Shown in pieces: positions 23,801 to 33,159 of a stretch of 64,000 nt of DNA (positions are counted from its first letter, which is position 1; every line of letters begins with the position of its first letter). The position numbers were made by a program, and so were the translations under genes. The notes beneath the pieces were generated by a model. It did not search any database. It was not told the DNA's origin and saw nothing but the letters and a program-made list of their open reading frames with translations. This DNA is from Sympetrum striolatum. Its lineage: Eukaryota > Arthropoda > Insecta > Odonata > Libellulidae. The stretch lies in the NCBI GenBank assembly GCA_947579665.1, contig OX388350.1, positions 82,975,152 to 83,039,151 on the forward strand, in the 5' to 3' direction.

Positions 23801-24880
23801 ACGAGTAAAATGTTGCTTGCATACTGCAAGCAGATCGACAACACTATTTCCATGTCGGCATCATATCGGGACGGCTATCAAGAGAAAAAAATGGAATGAA
23901 ATTTTTCTTAAAATTCGCTGAAATTCCATCGTCTGGCATCAAACCCGTGTCTTTACTGTGAACTTACTATGCAGCACAATCGAACATCACCATCTCTAAC
24001 TATGTGTGAAAATTCAATCAGAAATATGGGCTACAACTGCCTCAAAAGACGTTCTAATTTTCACGAATTTAAATGGCTCCCTGGATTCGAACCAAGGACG
24101 ATCTTGAAAATCTAAAAAATGTCTTTGAAAGTTATTTATGATCTCTATCTATTTGCCAAATTAGAAGTTTCTATATTATTGGCAAAGGTTTCAAAATAAT
24201 TCCTAAAAATCGGATCAACTTCTGATTGCAGAGACACCTGGTGTCGAACCCAGGACACATTGAAAGCTGTGAATGCATTGTTTGATTTGTATGGACTTGA
24301 TATTTCAATATGCAAAGTTTGAAGTCGATATCGTGCCGAAAAGTACCTAATATTTGTTTCCGTTATCTCCGTAAGAAATGCATTGAGGAATTTAAATCTC
24401 CCTCTGGGATCGAACCAAGGATCATCAGCGAATATGTAAAATTCGATTATGATATATTTTTATGGTATCTAACTTCATATCGAATTTCAAGTTTCTATGC
24501 CATCGGAAAAGGGTCCTAAAAAAATCTTAAAAATCGCCACAATGCATTTTAAACGGCCGATTTTTGCCCCGACCTAGCATCGAACCAAGGATAATATTCG
24601 TAGATGTCTTTATGGTTTCCTTTAGATATGCACCGCATCTAGGGATCCCTTGAATTTCAAATCTCTCCTTTTCCGGGAAGACCCTCAAAAAAATTTTCAA
24701 AAATCCCCGCCATGTATTCTTATGGACAAAATCGCGACTTTGGGGCCTTCTGGAATCGAACCCATGACACCTAGGTTCAAAATCACATTTTTTCTGGCGG
24801 TTACACGTTATGGCCAATACGTCGTAAAAATTTCAGGTCAATGACGATTGTGGTTTAGCCTGTGAATTTGTATCCTCGCT
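23801..24880 (-). repeat. Array unit 14, type I
   Basis: Cores lie at A 23939 (mutated, GGTTTGA), B 24087, C 24244, D 24410, E 24580 and F 24756; spacings are 148, 157, 166, 170 and 176. It faces unit 13 head to head, with two same-direction linkers (about 23726 and 23779) between them. Confidence 0.9.
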
Positions 24881-24935
24881 ATATATATATATGGATACAT
24901 GAATGAATCCGGAGAAGCATCTATATATAATAGAT

Positions 24936-26015
24936 ACGAGTAAAATTTAGCTTGCATACTGCAAGCAGATCGGCAATACTAATTTCATATCGGCATCATA
25001 TCGGGAATGTCCTCAAAAGAAAAAAAAAGGATTGAAATTTTTCTTAAAATTCGCTGAAATTTCATCGTCTGGCATCGAACCCGGATCTTACTGGTGAACT
25101 TACTATGTAGCACAATAGAATATCACTATCTCTAACTATGTATGAAAATTCAAGCAGAAATATTGGCTACAACTGCCTCAAAAGACGCTCTAATGTTCAC
25201 GAATGTAAATGGCTCTCGGGAGTCGAACCAAGGATGATCTTGGAAATTTAAAAAATGTTTCTGAAATTTATTAATGATCTCAATCCATATGCCAAATTTC
25301 ACGTTTCTATATTATTGGGAAAGGTTTCAAAATAATTCCTAAAAATCGGATCAACTTCTGATTGCAGAGACACCTGGTGTCGAACCCAGGACACATTGAT
25401 AGCTATGAATGCATAGTTTGATTTTTTAGGACTGGTTCTTTTATCACGCTAAGTTTTAAGTCGATAGCATGCCAGGAAGTACCTAAAATTTGTTTCCGTT
25501 ATCTCCATAAGAAATGCATTGAGAAATGTAAATGGCGCCCTGGGATCGATCCAAGGACCATCAACGAATATGTAAAATTCGATTATGAAATATATTTATA
25601 ATCTCCAACTCCATGCCGAATTTCAAGTTTCCATGCCATCGGGAAAGGGTCGAAAAAAAATCTTAAAAATCGCCACAATGCATTTTAAACGGCGGATTTT
25701 TGCCTTGACCTAGCATCGAACCCAGCTTATTCTCCGTAAAACTCATTTATGTTTTCGATAGATCATAACCATATATAAAGGCTCCTAGATTTTGGATTCT
25801 CTACCTATCCCGGAAGTATTTTTTAAAAATTCCCGAAAATCAAAGCAATGCATTTAAACGGGAAAAATCGAGACTTTGGGGCCCTCTGGAATCGAACCCA
25901 TGACACTGAGGTGCAAAATCGCTTTTTTCCTGGCGGTTACACTCTATGGCCAATATGTCGTAAAAATTTCAAGTCAATGACGCTTGTGGTTTGGCCTGTG
26001 AGTTTGTATCCTCTC
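24936..26015 (-). repeat. Array unit 15, type I
   Basis: Cores lie at A 25075, B 25223, C 25380, D 25546 (mutated, GGATCGA), E 25716 and F 25892; spacings are 148, 157, 166, 170 and 176. Its A and B monomers are nearly identical to those of unit 7, which suggests exchange or duplication between non-adjacent units. Confidence 0.9.
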
Positions 26016-26092
26016 TATATATATATATATATGAATATATATATGGATACATGAATGAATCCGGAGAAGCATCTATATATAATAGATATATT

Positions 26093-26785
26093 TAGGATAC
26101 AAATTCACAGGCTAAACCACAAGCGTCATTGTCTTGAAATTTTTATGGCGTATAGGCCATAACGTGAAACCCCCAGGAAAAGTGAGAAATCGCTCATTCT
26201 GACCATGTGTTCGATCCCATAAGGCCCCAAAATCCCGATTTTTCCCATTTAAATGCATTGATTTAATTTTCGGGTATTTCAATAAAATACTTCCCGGATA
26301 GGTAAAGAATCAAAACTCAAGGCATACAGATATGGTAATGATCTATAAAAAACATTAATTTTTTTAACAGAAGATGTCCTGGGTTCGATGCTTGGACGAT
26401 GCAAAAATCTTTCTTTTAAAATACTTTGGGGTAATTTTTCATTTGTTTTGATGCACTTATCGAAATGACAGGAAGTTCTTGCTTTGCTAGAAGACATATA
26501 TTAAGATTCGGTTTAAGAACAAAATTTAGATAAGACCATACTGTTCCTGGGTTCGATGCCAGAGCACATTAATATTTCTCAAATAAAGAATATAAGGGAA
26601 AAGTAGGACGTCGTTTGAGGCAGTTGCAGCCAATATTTCTGCTTGAGTTTTCACATATAGTTAGAGATGGTGATTTTCTGTTGTGCTCCATAGTAAGTAT
26701 GGCCAGAAAGACCCGGGTTCGATGCCGGACGTTAATTGTAACTCCCATTTAAAACATATTGGTTGAATTTTCATAATTCTTTCGG
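26093..26785 (+). repeat. Array unit 16, truncated type II (F-E-G-A), right edge of array
   Basis: Cores lie at F 26208 (mutated, TGTTCGA), E 26382, G 26550 and A 26716; spacings are 174, 168 and 166. Similarity stops at about 26785, just after the last A monomer begins its second half, and unique-looking sequence follows. Divergence is higher than in the interior, as at the left edge. Confidence 0.85.
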
Positions 26786-29368
26786 AGTCTTTACCGTGAA
26801 GACCGACAGTTGAATAACTTCTTCCTTAGAATGATGATCCAGATCAGATTCTATGGGATGGCAAAGATGAAGGAAGCGCGGTAAATAACGTGCTTGTATC
26901 GAACCGAAATAGAATGTTGATATTTAGTCAAGGGTCATCGTATCAACTAGCGTAGGCGAACAGTTGTATGAGAACCTGCAAATGCATTTATTTTATTTGC
27001 ATGAGTCGAGAAAGAGTTTTGAGTAAGTCATTCCGAAGTGAGGTAAATATTAAAGAGAAGAGAGGTAATTTAATATTTGGCTAAACTGTTCAGATGAAGG
27101 AGAGACTAAAATTGATTGAGATCGGAACAGACAGCTTTCCAATGAATGACAGAACTCATTCAATTGAGTACAACTTAGGAAGAGGTAACTCTTTTTAACG
27201 GATTTCATATCAAAGATAATCTGTCGATTGATAATTATCTTCGGCATGACTTTCGCAGCATGAAAGACGAATTTCCCTTTTACTTCGCCTATTGTTCAAA
27301 TAACTGCCATTTCCGAGGTCACGATTGAGCATTTCCTCGAGTTTGCCGATAATTTTCGTTTTTGGGAGTTCGCAGACTATAGAACATTTAATTAGCGCTT
27401 TATTATATTTCTCATTTAAAATCAGAATGAATGCCAACTCAGTTGCAAAGAAAACGAAAGGAGATTGAGAAGAATGTTGCTCATATAAAAAAGTCGAATA
27501 TCCAAATTTTTCGAAGGAAAACGAATTTACTTTACTTAAGTAGAATAAGCTACATTTTTGGTTTTTGGAGACGATTTTGAGAAACGGAAACTTTCTGAAA
27601 ATGAAAAGAAAGCTTCCTCAAAAGGCGTCTCATCCATCCTTCCGAGTTTTTCTCTATCCCCTAATTCACTAATCTTTGTTCTTCTTCTCTCATACAAATA
27701 TTTCACTATGACTTATAAAATTGACTTCTTCTAAATACTATTTCTTTTATAACTCTTTCTTATGGACTTAGTTATGGAATATATCGTGTTTTCTCCTCCA
27801 GCAAGGTCTTTAAATTTTTCTTCACCATTTACCATTTTGATGTCACTAAAAGTCATCCAAAAAGTCATCATTTTGCTGTTCCTATCCGACTGGTGTATGC
27901 AGACTTCATATTTGGTTCTGTTGTTTTGCAACTTTGAAATATTGGCTATCACCTGAACCACGTACAGGTATTTTCGGTCAAACTTGTCAGGAACTACGTT
28001 CTGCATCTCCGTAAAATGGAAATAGAAGAAATTGTGCTTTATTTGCCGTTCATGTGTTTGATCTGACGTCACATCCGTTGAGTGTAAGGAGATGATGCTC
28101 GATCCTCGTGTCCCTCCGATCCAAACGCATTTATTGCCCCTCTGGTGGATAGAAACCAAACCAATGAGTTCTGTTGGAGGGAATAATAAAGATAGTTGCA
28201 CGCTTGAAGATTTGGGTAAATCCCCCGATTGAAATCAGTTGAAAACAAAACAATGATTGAAGCCGATAGTTCGGAAGTGGACTTCACTCCGCAATCACTC
28301 ATTTTTCTCTTGAATACGTCGATCGGCATTTGGTTAACTCTTGGAGTTGTTTGACTATTTTAAAATATACGAACGTTTGAGTATAGACTAATTTGGTATA
28401 CGGGGTACGCACTAGGCCCTGTATTTTAATTGACGAAGAATTACTAATTATAGTGAAACCGGATTTAGGAATGGATTCTGACAAATTAAAAGGGGAATAA
28501 CATTAAAAATGTCCCTGATATCGTGCCGAAACGTCAAAGTAGAAACGTCGACGACAAATCACAATGAAATCGGAGAATAAAATGAGGTCGTATTAAAAGC
28601 TGTATGATATTAAAAATGAATGACAGCTTTAAAAGATTTACAAGATTGTCTACTTTGGAGGGAAAATATTCTAAAGAAAATATGAGATTGAAGCGTATAT
28701 CATCAAGAAGAGCCTACTAATTAATTGAGTAGTATGAATAGAAAATACGAGTTGCGTCAACTAATATTTTATTTCCCATTATTTATTGAGCGTAGGAAAG
28801 TTACCAATTCTTAGCAAATCGCATCCTCAGGACGCACCGTTAACGAAGTCTTGTCTTCTCTCAACCTCTCTGACACCAAACTAAAAGCTAACAACTGCAA
28901 AGAAACTTGGATGGATTGAAATAAATAATCTAACTTCCCCGAAAAACAATTTGATTGTTTAAAAACTAATTAGCAAATGAGACGTCAATTTTTAGTGTAT
29001 AACTTAATTACTGTTGAGTATGCTAAAATAAACAAAACATTAAAGGAAGAAGTGCGATTGAGGTGCGTTGTAAGTAAAGAGTGATTTGGTGATGCAGGAA
29101 CTAATTTCGAGAGCCCTGTGGAATTCTAAGAGTTATTTTAGAATTATCAATAAATCTGTGAATTTTTATCAGACTCATCGATTCATCACCACACAAATTA
29201 ATTCAATTGAAGGTAGGAAACAATAACATTTTACACTTATTTGTATTGTAAATATTTTATGTAATTGAATATTATATAAATAATTAATTTTCATAACATG
29301 AGCTTATAAAATTGGAGTAATTCATTGGTAATTGACTCCCCTCCGTTATTTGCATTACATTTATGCCC
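26786..29368. other. Unassigned DNA right of the array; longest ORF 156 codons
   Basis: Unique-looking AT-rich sequence. The minus-strand frame at 27731-28201 (156 codons) is the longest open frame in the window outside a repeat. It has no recognisable domain, signal peptide or membrane segment, and an overlapping minus frame (28069-28329) is similarly featureless. It could be an exon of an unknown gene or chance; I lean to chance because no splice or family evidence supports it. Confidence 0.3.
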
Positions 29369-29560
29369 TGCAATCCGCAAGTGGCGCGTGGCAGTGGGTG
29401 TAAAACACCGATATCCCTATCTAACCAGTAATGCTATTAGCTTCCCTAATACTTCGTGGGAAAAATGACCAAATGTAATTATCTGTCCTGGCAACTACTT
29501 CCCTGTATCGCTGTTTTGTTTTCTCCCGAAGATCGCGAAAGTTTCGCGGTCGCGGATGAA
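29369..29560 (-). mobile_element. Fragment of the CR1/Jockey-like LINE, 3' end, minus strand
   Basis: The sequence is a diverged reverse complement of the 3' end of the LINE at 5041-6051. Shared landmarks in order are the CCGC...GTGGC...GGCAG.GGGTGTAAAACACC tract (3' UTR), GCTATTAGCTTCCC, and GAAAAATGACCAAATGTAAT. ACTTCCCTGTATCGCT and GAAGATCGCG follow. It has lost the ATCTAA tail and the reading frame. Confidence 0.8.
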
Positions 29561-32500
29561 AAAGAATCTTTGTTTACATCCTCGCAACGGCATGACACAT
29601 TCTGTAACTGTTTTTAACTCTTAGTGACGATATCGAGCTCTTCAGATATTATATAACTGAATATGAATGCTATATGAATTTTCTAGAAGAAGTAACTCAA
29701 GGGGGGAGTCTTTGAGACCCAGTTTGCCTCAGAAACAAAAGAATGACTTGCTGAGGAAATGTATTCCATCGATCACTCAATTGTCATCAGATTCGATCCA
29801 ATTGACGAGAATTGATTTACCTTTGGAGTTTGTGAATCATGCGCATCCATTATAGTTCGCGGGACGCTCGCTTCGCAAATGAAGGCGCTGTAGTAGCACT
29901 GGCTTGTAGAGGCTAAAGGTCATTGTTAATGGACGAACAGAGACATTCTAATGGTAAGAAATCGGGACTTCAGAAGCGGTTTTCTAAATTTAGTCAGAGT
30001 CAATTTCATATGCTTGTCATAGTACAGAATAAAAAAGACACGTCTAAAATATTTATAAAATTCATACATCCATATGATACTATGGGCACGTTTTTAAATT
30101 CATGGATGGATCCATCGAGCTGTATTTTTATTCGCCTATGGATCTGCGACGCTTTCCACGATTGTCCATCACTTCCATCGTCATTAATGCACGATGACAG
30201 TCATCCAAATGTTAATTTCCATTGCCTCATAAAAAGCCAGTAAATAGAAACTTGGTTAATGGTAGATATCTGGGGGTTTCACCATTACTTTTTTCAGGTA
30301 GAAATTTGGAGGGTCTCCGTGCTAATCCGGACCCTTAGCTCGCCTTCGCAGGTACTGAGCGCCCGGCCTTCCAATCAGGGGGGACCTTAAATCTGATCAC
30401 GTGGAATACGATTTAAAAAGTTATAAACAATTCAAATGAGTAAAATATTATTATCTTCGTCGTCTCACTAGTCCAAAGAGATATACAAGCGTCTTTTGAT
30501 CGACGTTCTACGATGAAAATTAAGAATTTTCGTGATTTTGCTAGAAAAGACCCGTTGACACTAGGCAACGTTGCCCCGGGGATGGGTTGGGGGGAGGGAT
30601 TTCTAGCAAAAATCTAGATATTTATATCTATAATAATGCGTGTGACCCATGTGCCTTGTGCCCCATCGCTATGTAACAGCTCAATCTCTAAGCTTTATTC
30701 ATGAGGTAAGCAATCCGTTTAAAATACCTGCAAAAGAACAATCTAGTTGAATTATGTATAATGATTTATGATGATCTAATGGAACAGGTTTTATTAACAC
30801 GGTGACATGCGTGTATAGATTTACTCAAAAGAGGAAAAATTAGAAAAAAGTTGTCACCGGTAACAAGTGCTACTGTCTCCAAATCGGCGTGAATGTAGAT
30901 GGCGGCCACGGTCAAGTGAAAACTGGTGCGTTTAGAGTAACGATATGTGAGCATTGGGCATAGTGAAAACCTGCCACTGTACCAAACCTGCCCCGGTCTA
31001 CCCTACGTAGCTGTATGAGAACAGCTCAAATGTTCCAGGGATCCTGGGATAATCAGAAAGCGAGGAATGTTTATATTTATTTAGAATTTTGTATGTACAC
31101 AAACCTATATTCATACCTTAAAACGGTTTTCAAGAAAATGAATAATTGGAAATATAATAACAACTTCATGTTTATTCATTGTACTAGAGAGAACATAATG
31201 AAACCCTAAGAGATACTGAGATAACACGAAGTATATAACATCAATCCTTTAAGTGCTGGTTTAATACGAAACGGTTGACACGGAATTATGGTTAATACGA
31301 AGACTTTTGGTGTTTTGCTGGATTCCCACCAAATTTTTCAGATGGTGCAAAGCTGCGTTTGTGGTGGGAATTCGAAGTAGTAATTATCCTTCTGTTTTAC
31401 GTATAGCACTTGGATTTTCTTCACAAATGTTTCAATTTTTCTTAAAACGGCTGATTTTGCGTGATTAAAACTTTTAAGTCTAATTTCCAATACATTGATA
31501 GAATATATGTATATCCATACGTATTTTCAGAATGTTGTTGTAAGTATTCCAGCATCCTCAAACGAGAGGCTAAAGAAGGAATTCAGAGATTAAAAAGTTC
31601 AGATCCACAGATTCCCTGTGGTGGGTGTGTCTGGCGAGAGAAAAACCGCTCGAGCATCTTAATGGTCCATTGAGTCGGTGCTGTATCTATGGTTAGTTAG
31701 AGGAGGACAAGAGGAAACGGTTCAATTTAGAAGGAATTCCGTCCTTGTTTCGGAGTCATTTTGTTTTAGCCAAATGAATGAAGAGTGCGTCTCTTGAATG
31801 AAATGCATTCCGAACATCGAGAATATGAAGCCCCTCAGCGAATGTAATGAATAAGTACAAACATGGAATATCACTCATACATACGCACTACTTGCGGTAC
31901 ACACTTATTAATTTAATTTTGCAATGAAATGTGCATCATTTGCAGATTTTCGCCGGAGGACCACTTTTCTTGCAATTGTTTATAAGACGATTATAATTTA
32001 TATAATATTCATTTAACTCGCATTTAAAAAGTAAAATTATTTCTTAAAAGACAAAAGTCGTTTTTATGCGAGAGTTTATAATATTTCCCATGTTTGCCTA
32101 TTGACATTCAGATGTGCATTTCCGTCTCAGGAAGACGGCGATGCCTTCGTTAACGCATGGATATGGGAGTGGTGCCATAGAGGAGTGTGGACTGAGCGAA
32201 TAAATACCCACGATAGATCAATGCACGGAAGATATAGAGCAAATAATTTCCAAAGTGACTGAAGAAATACAGCAAATAATTCGTTCTTAATTTGCATAGA
32301 ATGCGTTAGCACTGGCTACTTGGTGAGATTCTCAGCTTTAAAATCGCCTCGAAAGCTGCGCTGTTTACTCTGCTCTCGACGTTCTGCTCCTTCTGCAGCA
32401 TCCGACTTTCGTTTGCCTTTTTATCCGTCTTTCGCTGACACAAGATGATGCGGGTTTTATTTTCGCAACATGGCCGAGCAAAGGTCAGGGAGGAGTTTTT

Positions 32501-32697
32501 ATTCTAATCAATAAATACGAGTTTGCTCTAACAAAGGCAATGAAAATAAATTTTCGTCACAATGGAATGACTTCCCACTTCCAACCCAATTATCAATTTC
32601 GTTTCCTAGAAAACCGACGATTCCAAAGCGAAGATCCGCGGTTGGTCTGATCGCAGCGAATCGGCCATGGGCTGTTATTTTTTCGATAAATTTGAGC
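29561..32697. other. Unassigned DNA
   Basis: No gene recognised. Open frames up to 106 codons (29923-30243 plus) show no family features. A G-run cluster at 30578-30598 is listed separately. Confidence 0.4.
30578..30598 (+). other. Potential G-quadruplex
   Basis: Four runs of at least three G within 21 bases (GGGGATGGGTTGGGGGGAGG, then G). This meets the usual sequence pattern for a quadruplex; there is no evidence that it forms or acts. Confidence 0.6.
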
Positions 32698-32710
32698 TAT
32701 AATAGATTAC

Positions 32711-32919
32711 AAAGACTTGGTTCTTTCCCGGCGAATATGATGAATAAATTCCTCTCGGGTTCCCAGCCGGGGTAAGGTGGTGTATTCCACCGACGTTTCG
32801 GCCACAGACTCAGCAGCCATCTTCAGGGTCCTGGCCTGAAGATGGCTGCTGAGTCTGTGGCCGAAACGTCGGTGGAATACACAAACTTAACCCGGCTGGG
32901 AACCCGAGAGGAGTTTATT
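32711..32919. mobile_element. Foldback/SINE-like element with 13-bp target duplication
   Basis: Inverted arms at 32744-32827 and 32835-32919 are nearly identical. Outer ends carry CCTCTCGGGTTCCCAGCC; inner parts carry CGACGTTTCGGCCACAGACT and CAGCAGCCATCTTCAGG around a 7-base loop. A non-inverted leader (32711-32743) precedes the left arm. The direct repeat TATAATAGATTAC flanks the whole at 32698-32710 and 32920-32932. A 13-bp duplication suits LINE-mediated insertion better than a cut-and-paste transposon, yet the structure is a foldback. No coding capacity. Confidence 0.8.
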
Positions 32920-33049
32920 TATAATAGATTACGATTAGATTTGAATTCCACCTTGTGCTGAATTGATAATTCCGGGCTCGTTTCTACAAATATGATTCCG
33001 AATCAATAATGAAATTATAATAATCTTCTTCGTCACACTTACGTCGCTT

Positions 33050-33150
33050 GCCTCGCAGAGGCAACTTCGCACGTGAACTATGAAAGCACTCGAGGAGAAA
33101 TTGTGACTGGTCCGAGACTCGAACCAGGACCCCCAAGTTGTTTCCAATCC
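33050..33150 (-). mobile_element. Possible tRNA-derived SINE head
   Basis: On the minus strand, CCTGGTTCGAGTCTCGGACC forms a T-arm-like B box with a complementary flank, and ATAGGATTGG about 35 bases upstream resembles a weak A box. Edges and tail are not defined. It could also be a chance or decayed tRNA-like remnant. Confidence 0.45.
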
Positions 33151-33159
33151 TATGTTGAT

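Larger units (their letters stand above)
10051..26092. repeat. Linker family at unit joints (GATGCTTCTCCGGATTC)
   Basis: Fifteen copies of a ~23-bp linker containing GATGCTTCTCCGGATTC sit in the (TA)n tracts between units. Six point forward (near 10091, 12341, 14601, 16888, 18041, 21551) and nine point in reverse (near 13474, 16856, 19217, 20360, 21518, 23726, 23779, 24909, 26060). At 16851-16910 and 21511-21572 two copies face each other and form near-perfect palindromes around TA-rich loops. Joints 2/3, 6/7 and 12/13 have no linker. Linker direction does not follow unit direction. This entry spans the whole range in which the linkers occur. Confidence 0.85.
8345..26785. repeat. Higher-order satellite array with one B-box-like element per monomer
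   Basis: Sixteen units of ~1.08-1.1 kb plus a partial one are built from six monomers each. Each monomer has a box GGTTCGAnnCC followed by shared landmarks in the same order: ATTTAAA or GTTTAAA, ATGCATT, CGATTTTTAAG or similar, CTTCCCGG or CTTTCCCGA, ACTTGAAATTCGGCAT. This shows that the types come from one ancestral monomer of about 165 bp. Two unit types occur: A-B-C-D-E-F, and A-G-A-G-E-F. By eye there are 97 box positions, 83 with an exact GGTTCGA. No coding capacity is credible. The box matches the TFIIIC-bound B box of Pol III promoters; no conserved A box could be found at tRNA-like distance. Function is unknown to me: a B-box-only (TFIIIC-type) array or a centromere-like satellite are both possible. 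Confidence 0.9.

Noticed and set aside
8345..26785. A cluster of true tRNA genes
   Set aside because: Boxes match the T-arm/B-box consensus, but no cloverleaf, acceptor stem, anticodon arm or consistent A box could be found around any of them.
8345..26785. CRISPR array
   Set aside because: The repeats are ~165 bp monomers with a diverging body, not short identical repeats with unique spacers, and the context is eukaryotic.
27731..28201. 156-codon minus frame as a real gene
   Set aside because: Kept only as a note in the regional entry: no domain, no splice evidence and an overlapping frame of similar quality.
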